DNA from: Leuctra nigra
Lineage: Eukaryota; Arthropoda; Insecta; Plecoptera; Leuctridae
Length of the DNA: 64,000 nt
Direction of reading: 5' to 3'
Assembly (NCBI GenBank): GCA_934045905.1
Contig: OW203766.1
Span: 15,866,309 to 15,930,308, forward strand
Under the pieces are notes generated by a model. That model made no database searches and was not told where the DNA came from. It saw only the letters and a list, made by a program, of their open reading frames with translations. A program made the translations under genes and the position numbers. This document shows, piece by piece, positions 25,971 to 37,275 of this stretch; the first letter of the stretch is position 1, and each line of letters starts with the position of its first letter.

Positions 25971-26300
25971 GTCGATCTGTCGTCAGGTAGAGCGACAGTT
26001 CGACTGCAGGAGGCCCGGGTTCCTGTCTCTCGCCGAGTCGATCTGTCGTCAGGTAGCACGACAGTTCGACTGCAGGAGGCCCGAGTTCGTGTCTCTCGCG
26101 GAGTCGATCTGTCGTCAGGTAGCGCGACAGTTCGACTGCAGGAGGCCCGGGTTCCTGTCTCTCGCGGAGTCGATCTGTCGTCAGGTAGCGGCGACAGTTC
26201 GACTGCAGGAGGCCCGGGTTCGTTTCTCTCGCGGAGTCGATCTGTCGTCAGGTAGCGGCGACAGTTCGACTGCAGGAGGCCCGGGTTCCTCTCTTGTTGA
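25971..26300. repeat. 66-bp minisatellite with tRNA-like B-box words
   Basis: Five units start GTCGATCTGTCG at 25971, 26037, 26103, 26169 and 26236 (periods 66, 66, 66, 67). Each contains GACAGTTCGACTGCAGGAGG and then CCCGGGTTC, which resembles the anticodon-to-T-arm part of a tRNA. Units 4 and 5 carry an extra base (GCGGCGAC). A multiple-of-three period keeps both strands open, giving spurious frames of 115-129 codons that I do not call as genes. Confidence 0.85.
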
Positions 26301-27547
26301 CACAAGTAGCTTCCTATTCGCACGTCGAGCTCAGCCAATATTTGGCGACAGGTGCAAATCGTGGTGTGTAAATACGCAGAGCGTTTAGCAGATAAGGCGA
26401 TGGTGAGGGGAAAAGAGAGGAAAACTGATCAAATAGAGTCTCTAAATCAGATAGGAACTATAGTTTACAAGGTATTTTAAAGTGGGACGATAATATTACC
26501 TCATAATCAAGAAGGGACTAAAATGTTCTCATGTATTTTTTCGTTTTCTTCCCTTTGGAAGAACTCAACCATAACCTCAAACTCCCATTATTTCATCAAC
26601 CAATTAACATTTTGTATTGTTACAATCGATCTATTTTTAATTATGGCAATATATTTCGAAAAACAGATATTTCATCTACGAGTACGAATCGATTTATGTA
26701 CAATGCCCTATTATTTGATTTTTTTAAATAGACCACGGTAAAACTTATCTAGCTGTTGACGCTTTTATCTTGCATTCGCATGCAGTTCGATGATCCCGAT
26801 ATCTATTTATGTTATTCAACAAATGGGTAAACTAAAATAGATAGTGAAAACTCATACTGCAATTTACATTTTCGAAAAGGCAGAGCAAACTAGATAATTT
26901 TTTACGTGGGCCATTTCAATGTGATTTAATTTCGAACATTTTCAATCCGAACGTAATCTTTGCTTTTTGGTTGGATGTTATCATGTTTGTGGTTATCTAC
27001 TCCTCAGTTCAGTGACTCCCCCTCAAAGATGGCAACATGAACATGTTCATGGCAAGATGCGGGCATGTGGAGGAGGCAGAGAGACAGGAGAGCAGATCTG
27101 CAGATCGCATCTCCGCATTCCCACAGACTCCTCCTCAGCTGTCATTCCACCGGTGCAGCATTCCACGAGAACCAACACCACGGCCCGGTAACGAGAGAGA
27201 CCAACACCACGGCACGGCATACACTTTCATTCCTCAGAAGCAAACCTCAACAGCTGAGGGGTTCAGAACATAGAAATAGTTATCAATTCTTACAAATTAT
27301 AGAACAAGTTGGTGTTTGAGCTTTGTTTTATTGGAAAATTGTCAAGTGGCATTAGAATATGAATCGGGAAGCCACGGGACCTAATTTTCGAGATTGTTCG
27401 AGACAAATTTCATACTGATTCACGGCCTCCTGACATCATACCGAACAAAATAATAAACTAATTTGGCCGATTGAATGCTATTTAGTTGGGTATGACGCCA
27501 TTTTGACGTCACGCTCGATTATACGAGAACTCGACAGATCTTGAAAC
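26301..27547. other. intronic, nothing recognised
   Basis: No repeat structure or protein motif was seen. Open frames up to 84 codons overlap one another and are unconvincing. Confidence 0.45.
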
Positions 27548-27610
27548 AGGGGTCCAGGACCTCTCGTTTTGCATGGTGAAGAGCGCTACCAACTGAGCTA
27601 CACGGTCAGA
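27548..27610 (-). repeat. tRNA-like fragment (left member of a divergent pair)
   Basis: The minus strand contains GTGTAGCTCAGTTGGTAGCG and a degenerate T arm (GGTCCTGGACCCCTG). It is related to the fragment at 25267 but more decayed. Confidence 0.6.
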
Positions 27611-27658
27611 AGGATGAACATTAGAGCTCCTAATGTGAGCTCAAACCACTACCAGTCC

Positions 27659-27727
27659 GGCCGGATAGCTCAGTTGGTAGAGCTCTCATCCGAGAGGCCC
27701 CGGATTCAAGCCCCGGTTCAGCCGGAT
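27659..27727 (+). repeat. tRNA-like fragment (right member of a divergent pair)
   Basis: GGATAGCTCAGTTGGTAGAG and CCGGATTCAAGCCCCGG give A and B boxes. The anticodon arm is shortened (TCTCATCCGAGAGG), so the cloverleaf is incomplete. It stands head to head with 27548-27610 across 48 bp. Confidence 0.62.
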
Positions 27728-29370
27728 AAATTTCACATACTGGATTTTATATTGAAAACTAATGTCTTTTGGCCGCCATAATCATTCGGATTGATAATTG
27801 AAAATATCTCGATAACTTTCCTAAGTTCCCACTGGATCACAGAATCCTCTCTCCTAAGTGATCTCTGTGCTAATCAACGGCGCTGACGAGCAGTAATTGA
27901 GACTACATCGTCGAGATGACGTGGACTCATACTTGGCTCATGCACGGGCTGACAGGCGACGTGTCCGACGGGATTTGTGTCACCCTCCACCCTCCACCCT
28001 CCCCCGTCGAGCTAAGTGGCAACCCCTTACAAACTTACACTAATATCCCTCCGCAGAGCAGGGGTGGACAAATGGACGGAGAATGATTTGTCATGTGTTT
28101 TACATTTGGGGGTTGACAGGTATAATTTATCAACTGTTCGAAGATCACTGCTGCAAAACCATAACCAAACAATGGCAGGGGTGAAAACAACTGACTTGCT
28201 AAAGAGCTATTCAGTCAACATGGAATGTTTTGTTATAAGAAGAGTGATTTTTTGCGATTTTTTTAAATTTTAACACAATAGAAACGAATTTGGGAAGCGA
28301 AAATTGCCACTTTTAAGGTCAATTGTTTGTTAGAATATCTTCGAAGATGTGCCAAAGGAGAAAAAAAAGTACAAGTACTGGCTTCAGTGGCAGTGTCCTT
28401 CATGTAAACATTTGGAATCTCCCAATAAATAAATAAAAATAAACACGACCATGATGACATATAGTATCAAAACATCTACTGAAAACTTCAAAATCATATC
28501 CTATTTGGAGACATTTTGAATTAAAAGGGACGGCGAATTTTAATCCTAACTTTCGGAAAGGACGCTAAATTCTTGAGCATTCTGTCATGCTTTGAAACCG
28601 TTAACGTTTTAATTATTTAAAACATGAAAAACTTGACAACCATAGACCTCGGCCATCAACATTATCATGAAAACGGTTTCAAAAAGTGAATCTCAAGAAC
28701 TGTCCTCCAGAGACGATCAAATCGACAAGTAATTCCGTTTGCATCTCCGCGAGCGAATGTTCTTTGTGCACCCCTGCACCTGGCAGCTACCTAGCCACAT
28801 TGAATAGTCACAATGGCTGGAATCCGAGCTACGGATACGAGTCGACCTGTCAGAGGAATTATGCTCCAGCAGCGCGCCAGCATCTTACAAGACGCGAGAT
28901 GAAGTTCCCAGAATGCCGGGACGCGAGACACAATGTAGTCGAAATCAACAGCATCAATCCACGCTCGGTACAGCGGCAAAACAACAGAAGAGACACTCGA
29001 CTCCGGTGGAAAACCACTCCAGCTAATGCAGTGGTGGAGAAGGTACTGAATATTCACGTCACATTCGCGATTCATATGATTTCATAATACATAATGTTTC
29101 CATCTGCATAAAATCCTTCGAATCGTTCTGCTTCAAACTCAAAACTTGTTAATTTGATTCATTCTCCATGTTTCGAGGATTTTTAATCGTAATTGTTATG
29201 TTTTCCTGTTTCGTAAACCTTTTTCTTCACTATTCACCGTTGTTTACAGAATTTGCATGCCATTCAATCACCACTATAGCGAAATCAGCCGTTTTGACAG
29301 ATATTTTTATTTTAAATATATACGAAATTAAATGAATAACGTGAACAGGTTGAAAAAAGTCTAGTTCTTC
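27728..29370. other. intronic, nothing recognised
   Basis: AT-rich. The 133-codon plus-strand frame at 28686-29087 has no motif that I recognise and no flanking signals. Confidence 0.4.
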
Positions 29371-29420
29371 AACGCCCGGCAAGTAAAGAGGTCCCAGGTT
29401 CGAGCCCCGGTTCGGTCGGA
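29371..29420 (+). repeat. tRNA-like 3' half
   Basis: CGCCCGGCAAGTAAAGAGGT followed by CCCAGGTTCGAGCCCCGG matches the 3' half of the tRNA-like sequence at 25267, and the D arm is absent. GGTCGGA follows, as in an acceptor. Confidence 0.55.
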
Positions 29421-29738
29421 CATTTTTCACAAAGCACATCCTTTATATAGCAATAATTTTCTACTACTTACTCGCTGGCAATAACTAATTTAATCCTGTC
29501 TATCGCAAAATCAACACAGTTTTGGTATTATCAGGAACTGTGCGCACGTTAGTCATAAATAGTACAATATATTTCAGTAATACCTAATCAACTTTTATGA
29601 TAATTCGTAACTTCTGTACTATATTCATTTCGCTAATAATGCCATAAAATAATGACTGGGCTGGACATATTATATTTAAATAAAATTAACATACATTTTA
29701 CTTTATTTTTTGAATCCAAACGACCTGTCAATATGAAA

Positions 29739-29760
29739 GTGGCGCCCAACGTGGGGGGAC
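29739..29760 (+). other. primer-binding-site-like motif of an LTR retroelement
   Basis: TGGCGCCCAACGTGGGG matches the tRNA-complementary primer site that follows the 5' LTR in many Gypsy-type and related insect elements. The AT-rich 300 bp to the left could be a decayed LTR, but no matching 3' LTR, gag or pol is visible. It may be chance or a relic. Confidence 0.35.
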
Positions 29761-30810
29761 GTCTGGAGCTGATCTTGCCGTCGCACCTGGCTGATTGATA
29801 AAAGCTAATTAACTCTCCATGTCCAGTCTAAACAGCGAGGTCAACAGCTTGACCCGGCTAGGTGACCCTTGACCCACATCATGCACGGTAATGACCGTAG
29901 GTATTAGTGATACGTCGGTAACTAATGGAGAAATAAAGATGCCGCGCGATGAGAATTGCATCGTGGGAGGAAAGTGAAGGTTTGGATACGATGCGTTATT
30001 ATAGGAATACATGCCGATGATTGCCAATCTAGAACTTGTTCAAAATTAAAATTGTAATATAGCACATTTCTGTTTTCTAGCTTCTAACAAAAGCAAATCA
30101 CACACAATGTGTATACTCGTGTAAAGCAACTCTTATAGCATTTTTTAGTTTTAAAAAATCTAGTTTTTTCGGAATTGATGTAGAATTGCAATTTACAATA
30201 TCGACAATGTTGTACAAGGAACTTTATACAACTTTTGACACAGCTTTCATTTGGCATACCAAATTTAAATTAATGAAGGCGAATTTTCGTGACATTAATA
30301 TTTTTGCCCAATATCAATAAATTCAAAAAAAAAATTCTAAATACCTACCCTCCCAACTAAAATTTCACAATTTCGCTGAAAATTATTTTATCACCAATTA
30401 TCGCGAAACAAAATCACAAATCAAAAAGCTAAGAATTTCTTAAAACTTCAAAAAATCTTAAATAATCTGGACTTCAGACATTTTTTTATATTAAGTATCC
30501 AAAAATAAGTTAAGAACCTATTCCATTGCCCTGCAATTCGAGTGTATCTATACGGTAAATGGCACGGCAAGCGGTCACTCCACCGGTCACTCGAGCCGTC
30601 TGCCCGCTCCATCGCCCAGCATCTCACATCTCTCTCACACATCGTGCCGACTCGGCCTTGGCCAAACGATTTCGTTCCATTCGTTTTTTGTTCCTCGCAC
30701 AGAAATGATCACATCGTTAGTGTGGTGATCATTGGGAGCGAGAAAACATTTTCACAAGATTACTTTTTTATAGGTACCTACGCATCCAATCATTATTATG
30801 GAAATAAATA

Positions 30811-31230
30811 AACAGCATGCTTTCGTTGATTAAACGTTAGGATTAATTAAAATTTAAAAAAAGCATTGATAGAAAGCTGAAAACGTAATCATCCGATTTC
30901 GCTGATTAAACATTGAAATTACAATGTACAAAAAGTATAGGTAATATTACAAATTCCAAGAAACAAATGCTTTTGTTGATTAAACTTTATGATGAACTAA
31001 TATGTTACCCACAATTTACAAAATGCAATAAATATATGCTTCTGTTGATACGACTCTAAATATAATTAAACTAAAAAACATATAAAAAAAACAATTTCTC
31101 GTACTTCGTTCTTTGTTAATTAAGTTTTTGTTTAATTTTATAAAGCTGAAAACGATAAAAATAAAATATTTTCGTTGGTTCAACTAGAAAAATAATTAAA
31201 ATTTAAAAACAATCGTTGATAAAAGCTGAA
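30811..31230 (+). repeat. degenerate AT-rich tandem repeat
   Basis: The phrases GCTTT(C/T)GTTGATTAAAC and AAAGCTGAAAACG recur about every 100 bp with heavy decay. No coding potential. Confidence 0.45.
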
Positions 31231-31855
31231 AGGGTACCTAAAACCTTCTTTCACACTAGACCGATTGAAAAAATGCTCAAAAAAATTGGAAAGAAATCGA
31301 AACGAACACCAGTTGAATTTGTCAAAACCAATCACAATCGCAATTCGAGCCTCCATCTTCTTCTTCTTCCAGAGTGCAATTCTCTCCACGTGTGTTCTAG
31401 TCGCTATAGTCTTCCACACGATTTGAATAACGCCGGAGAGCCAGACCGAGCGAGCGAGAGAGCGGCGGAGAAAAATCAGCGAAATTTGCATTTAAATCTA
31501 AACATGCATCGCCCCGTGCTGCGGCGAGGCGAACGCCTTGGTCGTCTTACGTCTCACGGAGGGGAGGGGGGGGGGGGCGCAGTGACGTCACGTGACGAGT
31601 ACCACGAACAAGTATCACGTGACGGGCAAACATGCGGCTCACTCGCTGAGGAGGAATCTTTTCACTGCGATCATTTCCAAAATACGAATCTAGGTAGACT
31701 GCACAGTACTCAATTCATGTAGTAACTATACTCTCTAAGTCTCTGGGCATTTAAGAGAATTTTAATTGATGTTTATCAATATCTTTTACCAATGTAATTG
31801 TAAATAAAATAAGGCTTTGTACGAAATTTCAGAACAGATTATTAAAATTAATTTG

Positions 31856-33175
31856 ATTGAGCGAGCGAAGCGAGCGTCTCCATTTGGCTCTTTTGGCACG
31901 GACCTCTGTTTTTTTTTTTTGTTTTTTTTTTTCTGTTACTGACGATATACAGGTCAGAGTTTTTCTTCGATCGAGCTGAAATTTTGCACACATGTACGTA
32001 ACATTTCTGATTGTTGCAGACCCTAATTTTTTTGAAATCCATTGATTGGTTCAAATTTAAAAAAAATTAACTTTCGATTGGTTGTTTTGATCAAATTGAA
32101 ATTTTGACAAGTCATTACCCCCAACATTGTACCCAATCAAACAAAGTTTCAGCCAAATCCTCCCATTGGTTAAAATTTAAAACCATCTTTCCTGTGTTTT
32201 TAGAAATTTAAACTATAACCGATTGAACGATCAACTTATAACTTCGCATGATGGTTGGGTCCAACATTATCTGCATTTTTGACAATTTTCATACTAATCT
32301 GTGTTTAAATCCAAACGTTATTGACATTTTACGGACTATTAGCGTGTTGGCTGTCAAATTCACGGCGACTTCGACTCTTCAGTTCAAGGCAAGGTAGTTA
32401 GAGCAGAAACTTTCAAACGCAAATGAAACTGATAATGACCGTTCAACAGTCGATCTGATATTGTGTAGACACACTTATATCATATGAGTGGTCTCAGGTA
32501 TATTTTTTGAAGGAGATCCTGTGATTTTTGAAAATTAACACGGAACAGTTCAATCATAAAGGTTCAATTGATCAACTTAAAGCTTTGCATGGTTATTTGG
32601 ACCAATATTTTAGGAATGTTTTGAGATTTCTATACAAATCTGTGGCGAAATTTTAGAATTATTGGCTTTTAATGACATTTTCGATAGACAGAATTTCGGT
32701 TCGAGGTGTTGCGCGTATCCGTGCTCGCTCATCAACGCGTTACTCAGATTCATTGGTTAAAATTTAAATAAATATCTCCTGATAGGCTGAAAAATGAAAA
32801 CGGTCTTCGATAATTCTGATCAAACTCATATTTTGCATGATCATTAAGACCAATATTGTCTCTTATTTTACAAAATTTCATCCCAATCAGTTAAGAACGT
32901 ATGAAGTTATTTACATTTTTAATATCTGTCAGTAATGAAGTATCGAAATGAATGTTTTCCAGTGCCAATTGAAAATTGATTCTGATTTGCTTTATGAACC
33001 AGGTGCTTAGATGCTATTTTAAAGTTTCGATGAAAAGCATACACTTTTAAGTTGATATCATAATCAATTCCATATGGATGTATATGTTTTCTGTGCGTTG
33101 TGTACGCATTTCCGGTTCGAGAATTTGCACGTACCCGTGCTCGCTTATCAACGCGTTACACTGAGCGTTTTCCTA
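31856..33175 (+). repeat. GAGCGAAGCGAGCG-headed repeat, copy 1
   Basis: It opens with TTGAGCGAGCGAAGCGAGCG and CATTTGGCTCTTTTGGCACG and closes with GCTTATCAACGCGTTACACT followed by GAGCGTTTTCCTAG. The internal phrase CGATCAACTTA(T/A)A(A/G)C and GAATTT/AAATTT-rich sentences recur several times, giving an irregular internal periodicity. An inner copy of the tail (GCTCATCAACGCGTTACTCA) sits at about 32725. No open reading frame. Confidence 0.7.
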
Positions 33176-33179
33176 GTAG

Positions 33180-33296
33180 TTTGGAATGGGTAATTAGTTT
33201 TATTTTGTCCTACAGATGTTTAGTGCCATATTTTTACTAATTTTCAGGCACTAAACATCTGTAGGACAAAATAAAAATAATATACCACTCCAAGCT
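33180..33296. repeat. inverted repeat with exact 28-bp arms
   Basis: The arm at 33200-33227 (TTATTTTGTCCTACAGATGT and eight more bases) is exactly reversed at 33247-33274. Weaker pairing (GGAATGGG/CCACTCC) extends outward. The loop is 19 bases. It sits at the tail of the repeat at 31856, inside the larger inverted element. Confidence 0.7.
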
Positions 33297-33456
33297 ATGA
33301 AATTATTTTCATTGAACTGTTCTGAAGATTCGTACAAAGCCTTTTTATTACAAAAGTCATTGGTAAAAGATATTGATAAAAATCGATCAAAAAACTCTTC
33401 AAGGTTAAACTCACTAAGAAAACGTGCGTTTTAGCCAAAGACGATTATAACAATTA

Positions 33457-33697
33457 CAGGTGGACTGGCGTGAAAAGGCCCGGTAACGAAGTAAAAGGCC
33501 AGCATAAACAAGTGAGGGCCCGTAAAACAAAGAATATGGTATGTAAAATACACGTAAAACGAGTAAAATGATCGTAAAATATGAAAATTAATCGTAAATT
33601 GTGGAAAAGGGGCGTACCTCAATGTGCTAAATAAAGGGTCCTAAACCAAACAGCCCGTGAAACTATCACATATCACACCCAGGCCAGTCCGCCACTG
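33457..33697. mobile_element. hAT-like MITE (241 bp)
   Basis: The left end CAGGTGGACTGGC and right end GCCAGTCCGCCACTG form an imperfect inverted repeat of the CAGTGGCGGACTGG type common in animal hAT elements. The interior repeats CGTAAAA words. A matching 8-bp flank was not found (AACAATTA against ATAGAACA), so either the boundary or the duplication has decayed. Confidence 0.55.
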
Positions 33698-34235
33698 ATA
33701 GAACAACTTGAATATATCGATTACAAGATTATCGTTGACAATCTCGCATTTAATTACCGACTCAAAGTAATGGAACTATGTCATAGGAATATCTCGTCTG
33801 CGTTCGAGTCCCGTTCCGTCCCCCCTCAAATAGAACACACATGTTCTATACCTGCCCGTTGTTGAGACTACAATTAGCCAACTAATAGTAAACTGTTGCT
33901 AACGATCATCAGAATCCTTGTTGACCTGCCTCGTGAAGACAACTTGATATGTGAACACGGGGCTCTATGTCGACGTAATGTGCGGCCGCGAGAGTACCCG
34001 AGAGCTCGATGCTCCCCACGTCTTCGCTCCCCCATCGCGATCCTATTTTAACCCCGCCGTGGCACGGGCATAAATACCCGCTATCCAGGAATAACGCGTC
34101 GAAGATACGTGCGTTGCCCCCCCCCCCCCCTCGCCAGGCCTCCTCACATGCTCCTGGACCATCTACACACCTTGTGACCCAACCTCGACCAACTTTGCGA
34201 GGCAACAAATGTTCTTGGTCCAATAGACATTTTAA

Positions 34236-34391
34236 GGCCCGGAATAACCAAAGTTAAATTGTGCTGGATTAACTAACTTTTGGATTAAATTCAATTGTTT
34301 CACTCATTTTGAGGTATCTGATTGGCTGTGCCGCCAATTTAGTCCAATATTTAGTTAATCCGGCTCAGATTAACTTTGGTTATACCGGCCC
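34236..34391. mobile_element. PIF/Harbinger-like MITE (156 bp, TAA duplication)
   Basis: The left end reads GGCCCGGAATAACCAAAGTT and the right end, reversed, reads GGGCCGGTATAACCAAAGTT, giving inverted repeats of about 23 bp. TAA stands directly outside both ends (34233-34235 and 34392-34394). A three-base TAA duplication is the Harbinger signature. The interior has a second inverted motif around GGATTAACTAA / TTAGTTAATCC. Non-coding. Confidence 0.72.
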
Positions 34392-34453
34392 TAAATACTT
34401 TTTATATTTTAGAATCGCGACTATAAGCCGATCAAAAGTGTACTCAACGGTCC

Positions 34454-34578
34454 GGCCCCTATTCTACAACTAAAAATAAATCATTTCGGTCTGAAATCAT
34501 TTCACTGACATAAGGATAACATGGATTTGCAACGATATCATACCGAAATGATTTCGTTTTTGTTACAGAATAGGGGCC
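34454..34578. mobile_element. MITE, GGCCCCTATTCTA type
   Basis: Ends GGCCCCTATTCTACAAC and GTTACAGAATAGGGGCC are inverted. AATCATTTCGGT and ACCGAAATGATT pair inside. It shares the terminus style of the family at 14114 but has a different interior. Confidence 0.65.
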
Positions 34579-35232
34579 ACCCTAAAAAACAGAAGAGAGA
34601 CGACAATTCTAAAAACTGTGTTTCCAGACTTATTCTAGACATAATGTTTTCAAACGTATTTTAAATATCAGTCCCTAAATGTGTAAAATAGTCCAATTGA
34701 GCAGACATCGCCGATTTTACATGAAAGTAATTTTTTAAAATAGCCAAACGTTCGATACATGAAACCGTCCTAGATTTCGATCGCCATGTTCATGTATTGT
34801 TCTGTACTCACTCTCCAGCCGTCACTGCATACGACAGCCCATGAAATATACGCGCCTTACCTACAACAAAGAAACAACACATATATTAATATCGCAATCG
34901 GATTACGATCGAGACAGACGGAAAAAAAACTAGAGTAACATCTTTTCACGTCCCGCATTAACATGGTATTTAATTGGACAAGGTCTTCTAAAAAGGAAAC
35001 TGGCTCCGGCTGCAGTGGGTCTAAATCTCGGCCGCTGCACAATAAACAACCTGATCTCGGTGCATGCAAATCACTGCACATTTGCATCCACTGCTGTCTG
35101 AACACTGCAAGGGAAGGAGGGAATAAAGAAGAGCTAGAGGGCCATTGTTGTGTTCGAATCGGTAGCACATTCTCGGTGTTTTTATTTTATCAGAGAGTGT
35201 CAGATTTTTTTAATGACGTTGAATGATTTGGG

Positions 35233-35672
35233 CAAGGGCGTATCCAGGTTGAAATTTCGGGGGGGGGCCGGACATTACTAATATTTTGAAAATCACAGTG
35301 GGAAACAGGGGGTTCGGGGGCGCAGCCCTCGAGAAAATTTGGGATCAAGGTCATTCATTTAGGTGCAAATTTGAATCGTAGTGTATAGCTATTTTGGGGA
35401 ATTATAAATTACAAAATATCCAAAAATTGGTGTAAGAGGTTTAAGAATAGGTAAATTTATTGAACTCAACAGGATATGCAAGTCCAAATTTTTGGAATTT
35501 TAACTCAATTCGAACCATTTTGGAACGTTTTTTGACATTATCTGTCTATTTTTAAGTGTTTTTTTCCACATATTATTTTAAATGTGCTTATTTTCTTAGA
35601 TAAAATCCTGATTTCGGGGGGGGCCATGGCCCCCCCGCCCCCCCCCCCCCCCCCCCCCTGAATACGCCCTTG
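35233..35672. mobile_element. hAT-like MITE (440 bp) with exact 8-bp duplication
   Basis: Ends are CAAGGGCGTATCCAGG and CTGAATACGCCCTTG, an imperfect inverted repeat. The 8-bp flank GATTTGGG is exact at 35225-35232 and 35673-35680. G-rich stretches near the left end and a very long C tract near the right (about 35638-35658) are typical of the group in this window. The interior (about 35340-35540) matches 9070-9300 in reverse orientation. No open frame. Confidence 0.87.
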
Positions 35673-35781
35673 GATTTGGGAGCTCATGATGATGAAGAAA
35701 GGTCGTGGCACATTATGGGAGAGGAATCTTCTAAGATTTTTTTTCTAAATTAATTATGCTCCACACCAAGTGAAACCTGGG

Positions 35782-35903
35782 GCCCTATTCTAAAACTTTT
35801 GAATTCTCAATTCTGAAGGAATTCGATTTCATGCAATGTTAATCCTTATGGCCGTGACCGGATTCCATCAGAATGGAATTGGGAAAATGTTCTAGAATAG
35901 ACC
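35782..35903. mobile_element. MITE, GGCCTATTCTA family, copy 2
   Basis: It opens GCCCTATTCTAAAACTTTTG and closes TTCTAGAATAGACC. The interior is nearly identical to 14114-14236, with ATGGCCGTGACCGGATTCCA preserved. Non-coding. Confidence 0.72.
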
Positions 35904-37021
35904 TCCAGCTGCCCGAGTCTATAACTGCAAATAAGCAAATCCGCTAGCAATGAGATTTTGCCATAAGCATTATACACATTGCGATTCCGCTAGCAATCGA
36001 AAATAATTGCAGAATCAAGACCCAACGAAAACGGAAACAATTTAGTTTGCGACAATAAAAATAACATTGATCTGAGATGGTTTCAGGACGAATGACTTCG
36101 TTTTCGTTGAAGAGAGTTGAATCGTCAACGGAAATATTCGACTAGAAAAATCATCTGTTTTTCAACGTGACAAAAGCCTCCAGAAAGAATGGTCAAATCA
36201 ATGAAGATGGAAATACGATCATTGTAAGAAGACAATTCATCCGATATGTTTGCGTTGAGCCTCCGCGTCGATGTCGGTATGAAACGCAAGAGTTAAGAGT
36301 TACTCTCGTCCAGTCCTGCCAGCGACCTGGCAGCAGGGTGCGGAGATCACTGATAACCTATTGATAGCCGCTAGAGAGCGAGCGAGACAACACAAGGAGA
36401 CGGAGAGAGAGGGAGAACAAAGTGGTTATGCTAATCAGAGAGCGGGATTCCTGAGGCGGTCGAGATATGACCACGTGACACGTCTGGCCGAGCCGAACAT
36501 GCCGGGTTCGAGGCCGGTGTGCGGCGGCACGGGCTGTGGCCTGCCGTGATTCAAGCGCAGAGCAGATCTAAGAACACGTGGACAGTTGGTTTCAATTACG
36601 TTCCCGGAGGTTTTATATATTATATTTAGACATTGAGGAAGTGGTAATCTGGAAGTACATACTTAGGTAGGTACGGACATTTATTATTGTTTGTGTCCAA
36701 AACTGGAAATGTTTTGATAAAAAATAAAATAATAAGATATTCACAAATATTTCACAACAATAACGTCCTCCTACGTCACATATAATGATATAACTAATTT
36801 GAAAATGTTTTAAACCCGTACAGTACATCGTTGCCAAATTGTAAAATGCAAAATATAACTACGAAACAATTTTTTGCACGTGTTCCAGAAAACTTTAATG
36901 CATGTTGTTGCCAATTGGCAACAAATAAATACAATAGTGTCTATTTACGTAAGTAATTTACTTTTTTCAATGTTTACTACAAGTTTTAATTTTTTGAATA
37001 AACTACTTCAGAGGATTTAGA
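35904..37021. other. intronic, nothing recognised
   Basis: No structure was noticed beyond a GC-richer patch with an isolated GGGTTCGAGG word at 36503. Confidence 0.4.
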
Positions 37022-37275
37022 GGTTGATAACATTTAAATATCTGTCTAGATTTGAGGTAAATCAATTTGAAATTGATTGAACATATCAAAATACAGAAAA
37101 GCAACTATATTTATGTGGCCCCCTCAACTACATAATAACTTTCCTTATGTCCATCAGTTCTAATTCAATCAAATCTGTCTGGATTTTAGGTACCTATTTT
37201 TATTTTTATTTAATTTCGCGTCGAAAACATATCAAAATCCAGAAAAGCAACCATATTTTTGTGTGTCCACTGTCC
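37022..37275 (+). repeat. diverged direct duplication
   Basis: TCTGTCTAGATTTGAGGTA at about 37041 and TCTGTCTGGATTTTAGGTA at about 37173 open two copies, each followed by CATATCAAAATACAGAAAAG or a close variant and CAAC(T/C)ATATTT. Confidence 0.55.

Larger units (their letters stand above)
31766..33386. mobile_element. 1.6-kb element with about 70-bp inverted ends
   Basis: The left arm (31768-31838) and right arm (33313-33384) are reverse complements over about 70 bp. Shared words include TTTATCAATATCTTTTACCA, GGCTTTGTACGAA and CAGAACAG, with a few gaps. Between them lie the GAGCGAGCGAAGCGAGCG repeat and a 117-bp hairpin. There is no transposase frame. The inverted arms suggest a composite or foldback DNA transposon; the superfamily is unknown. 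Confidence 0.65.

Noticed and set aside
31216..31722. 168-codon plus-strand open frame
   Set aside because: No recognised motif. Its composition changes midway from AT-rich to GC-rich sequence and it has no gene-like context.
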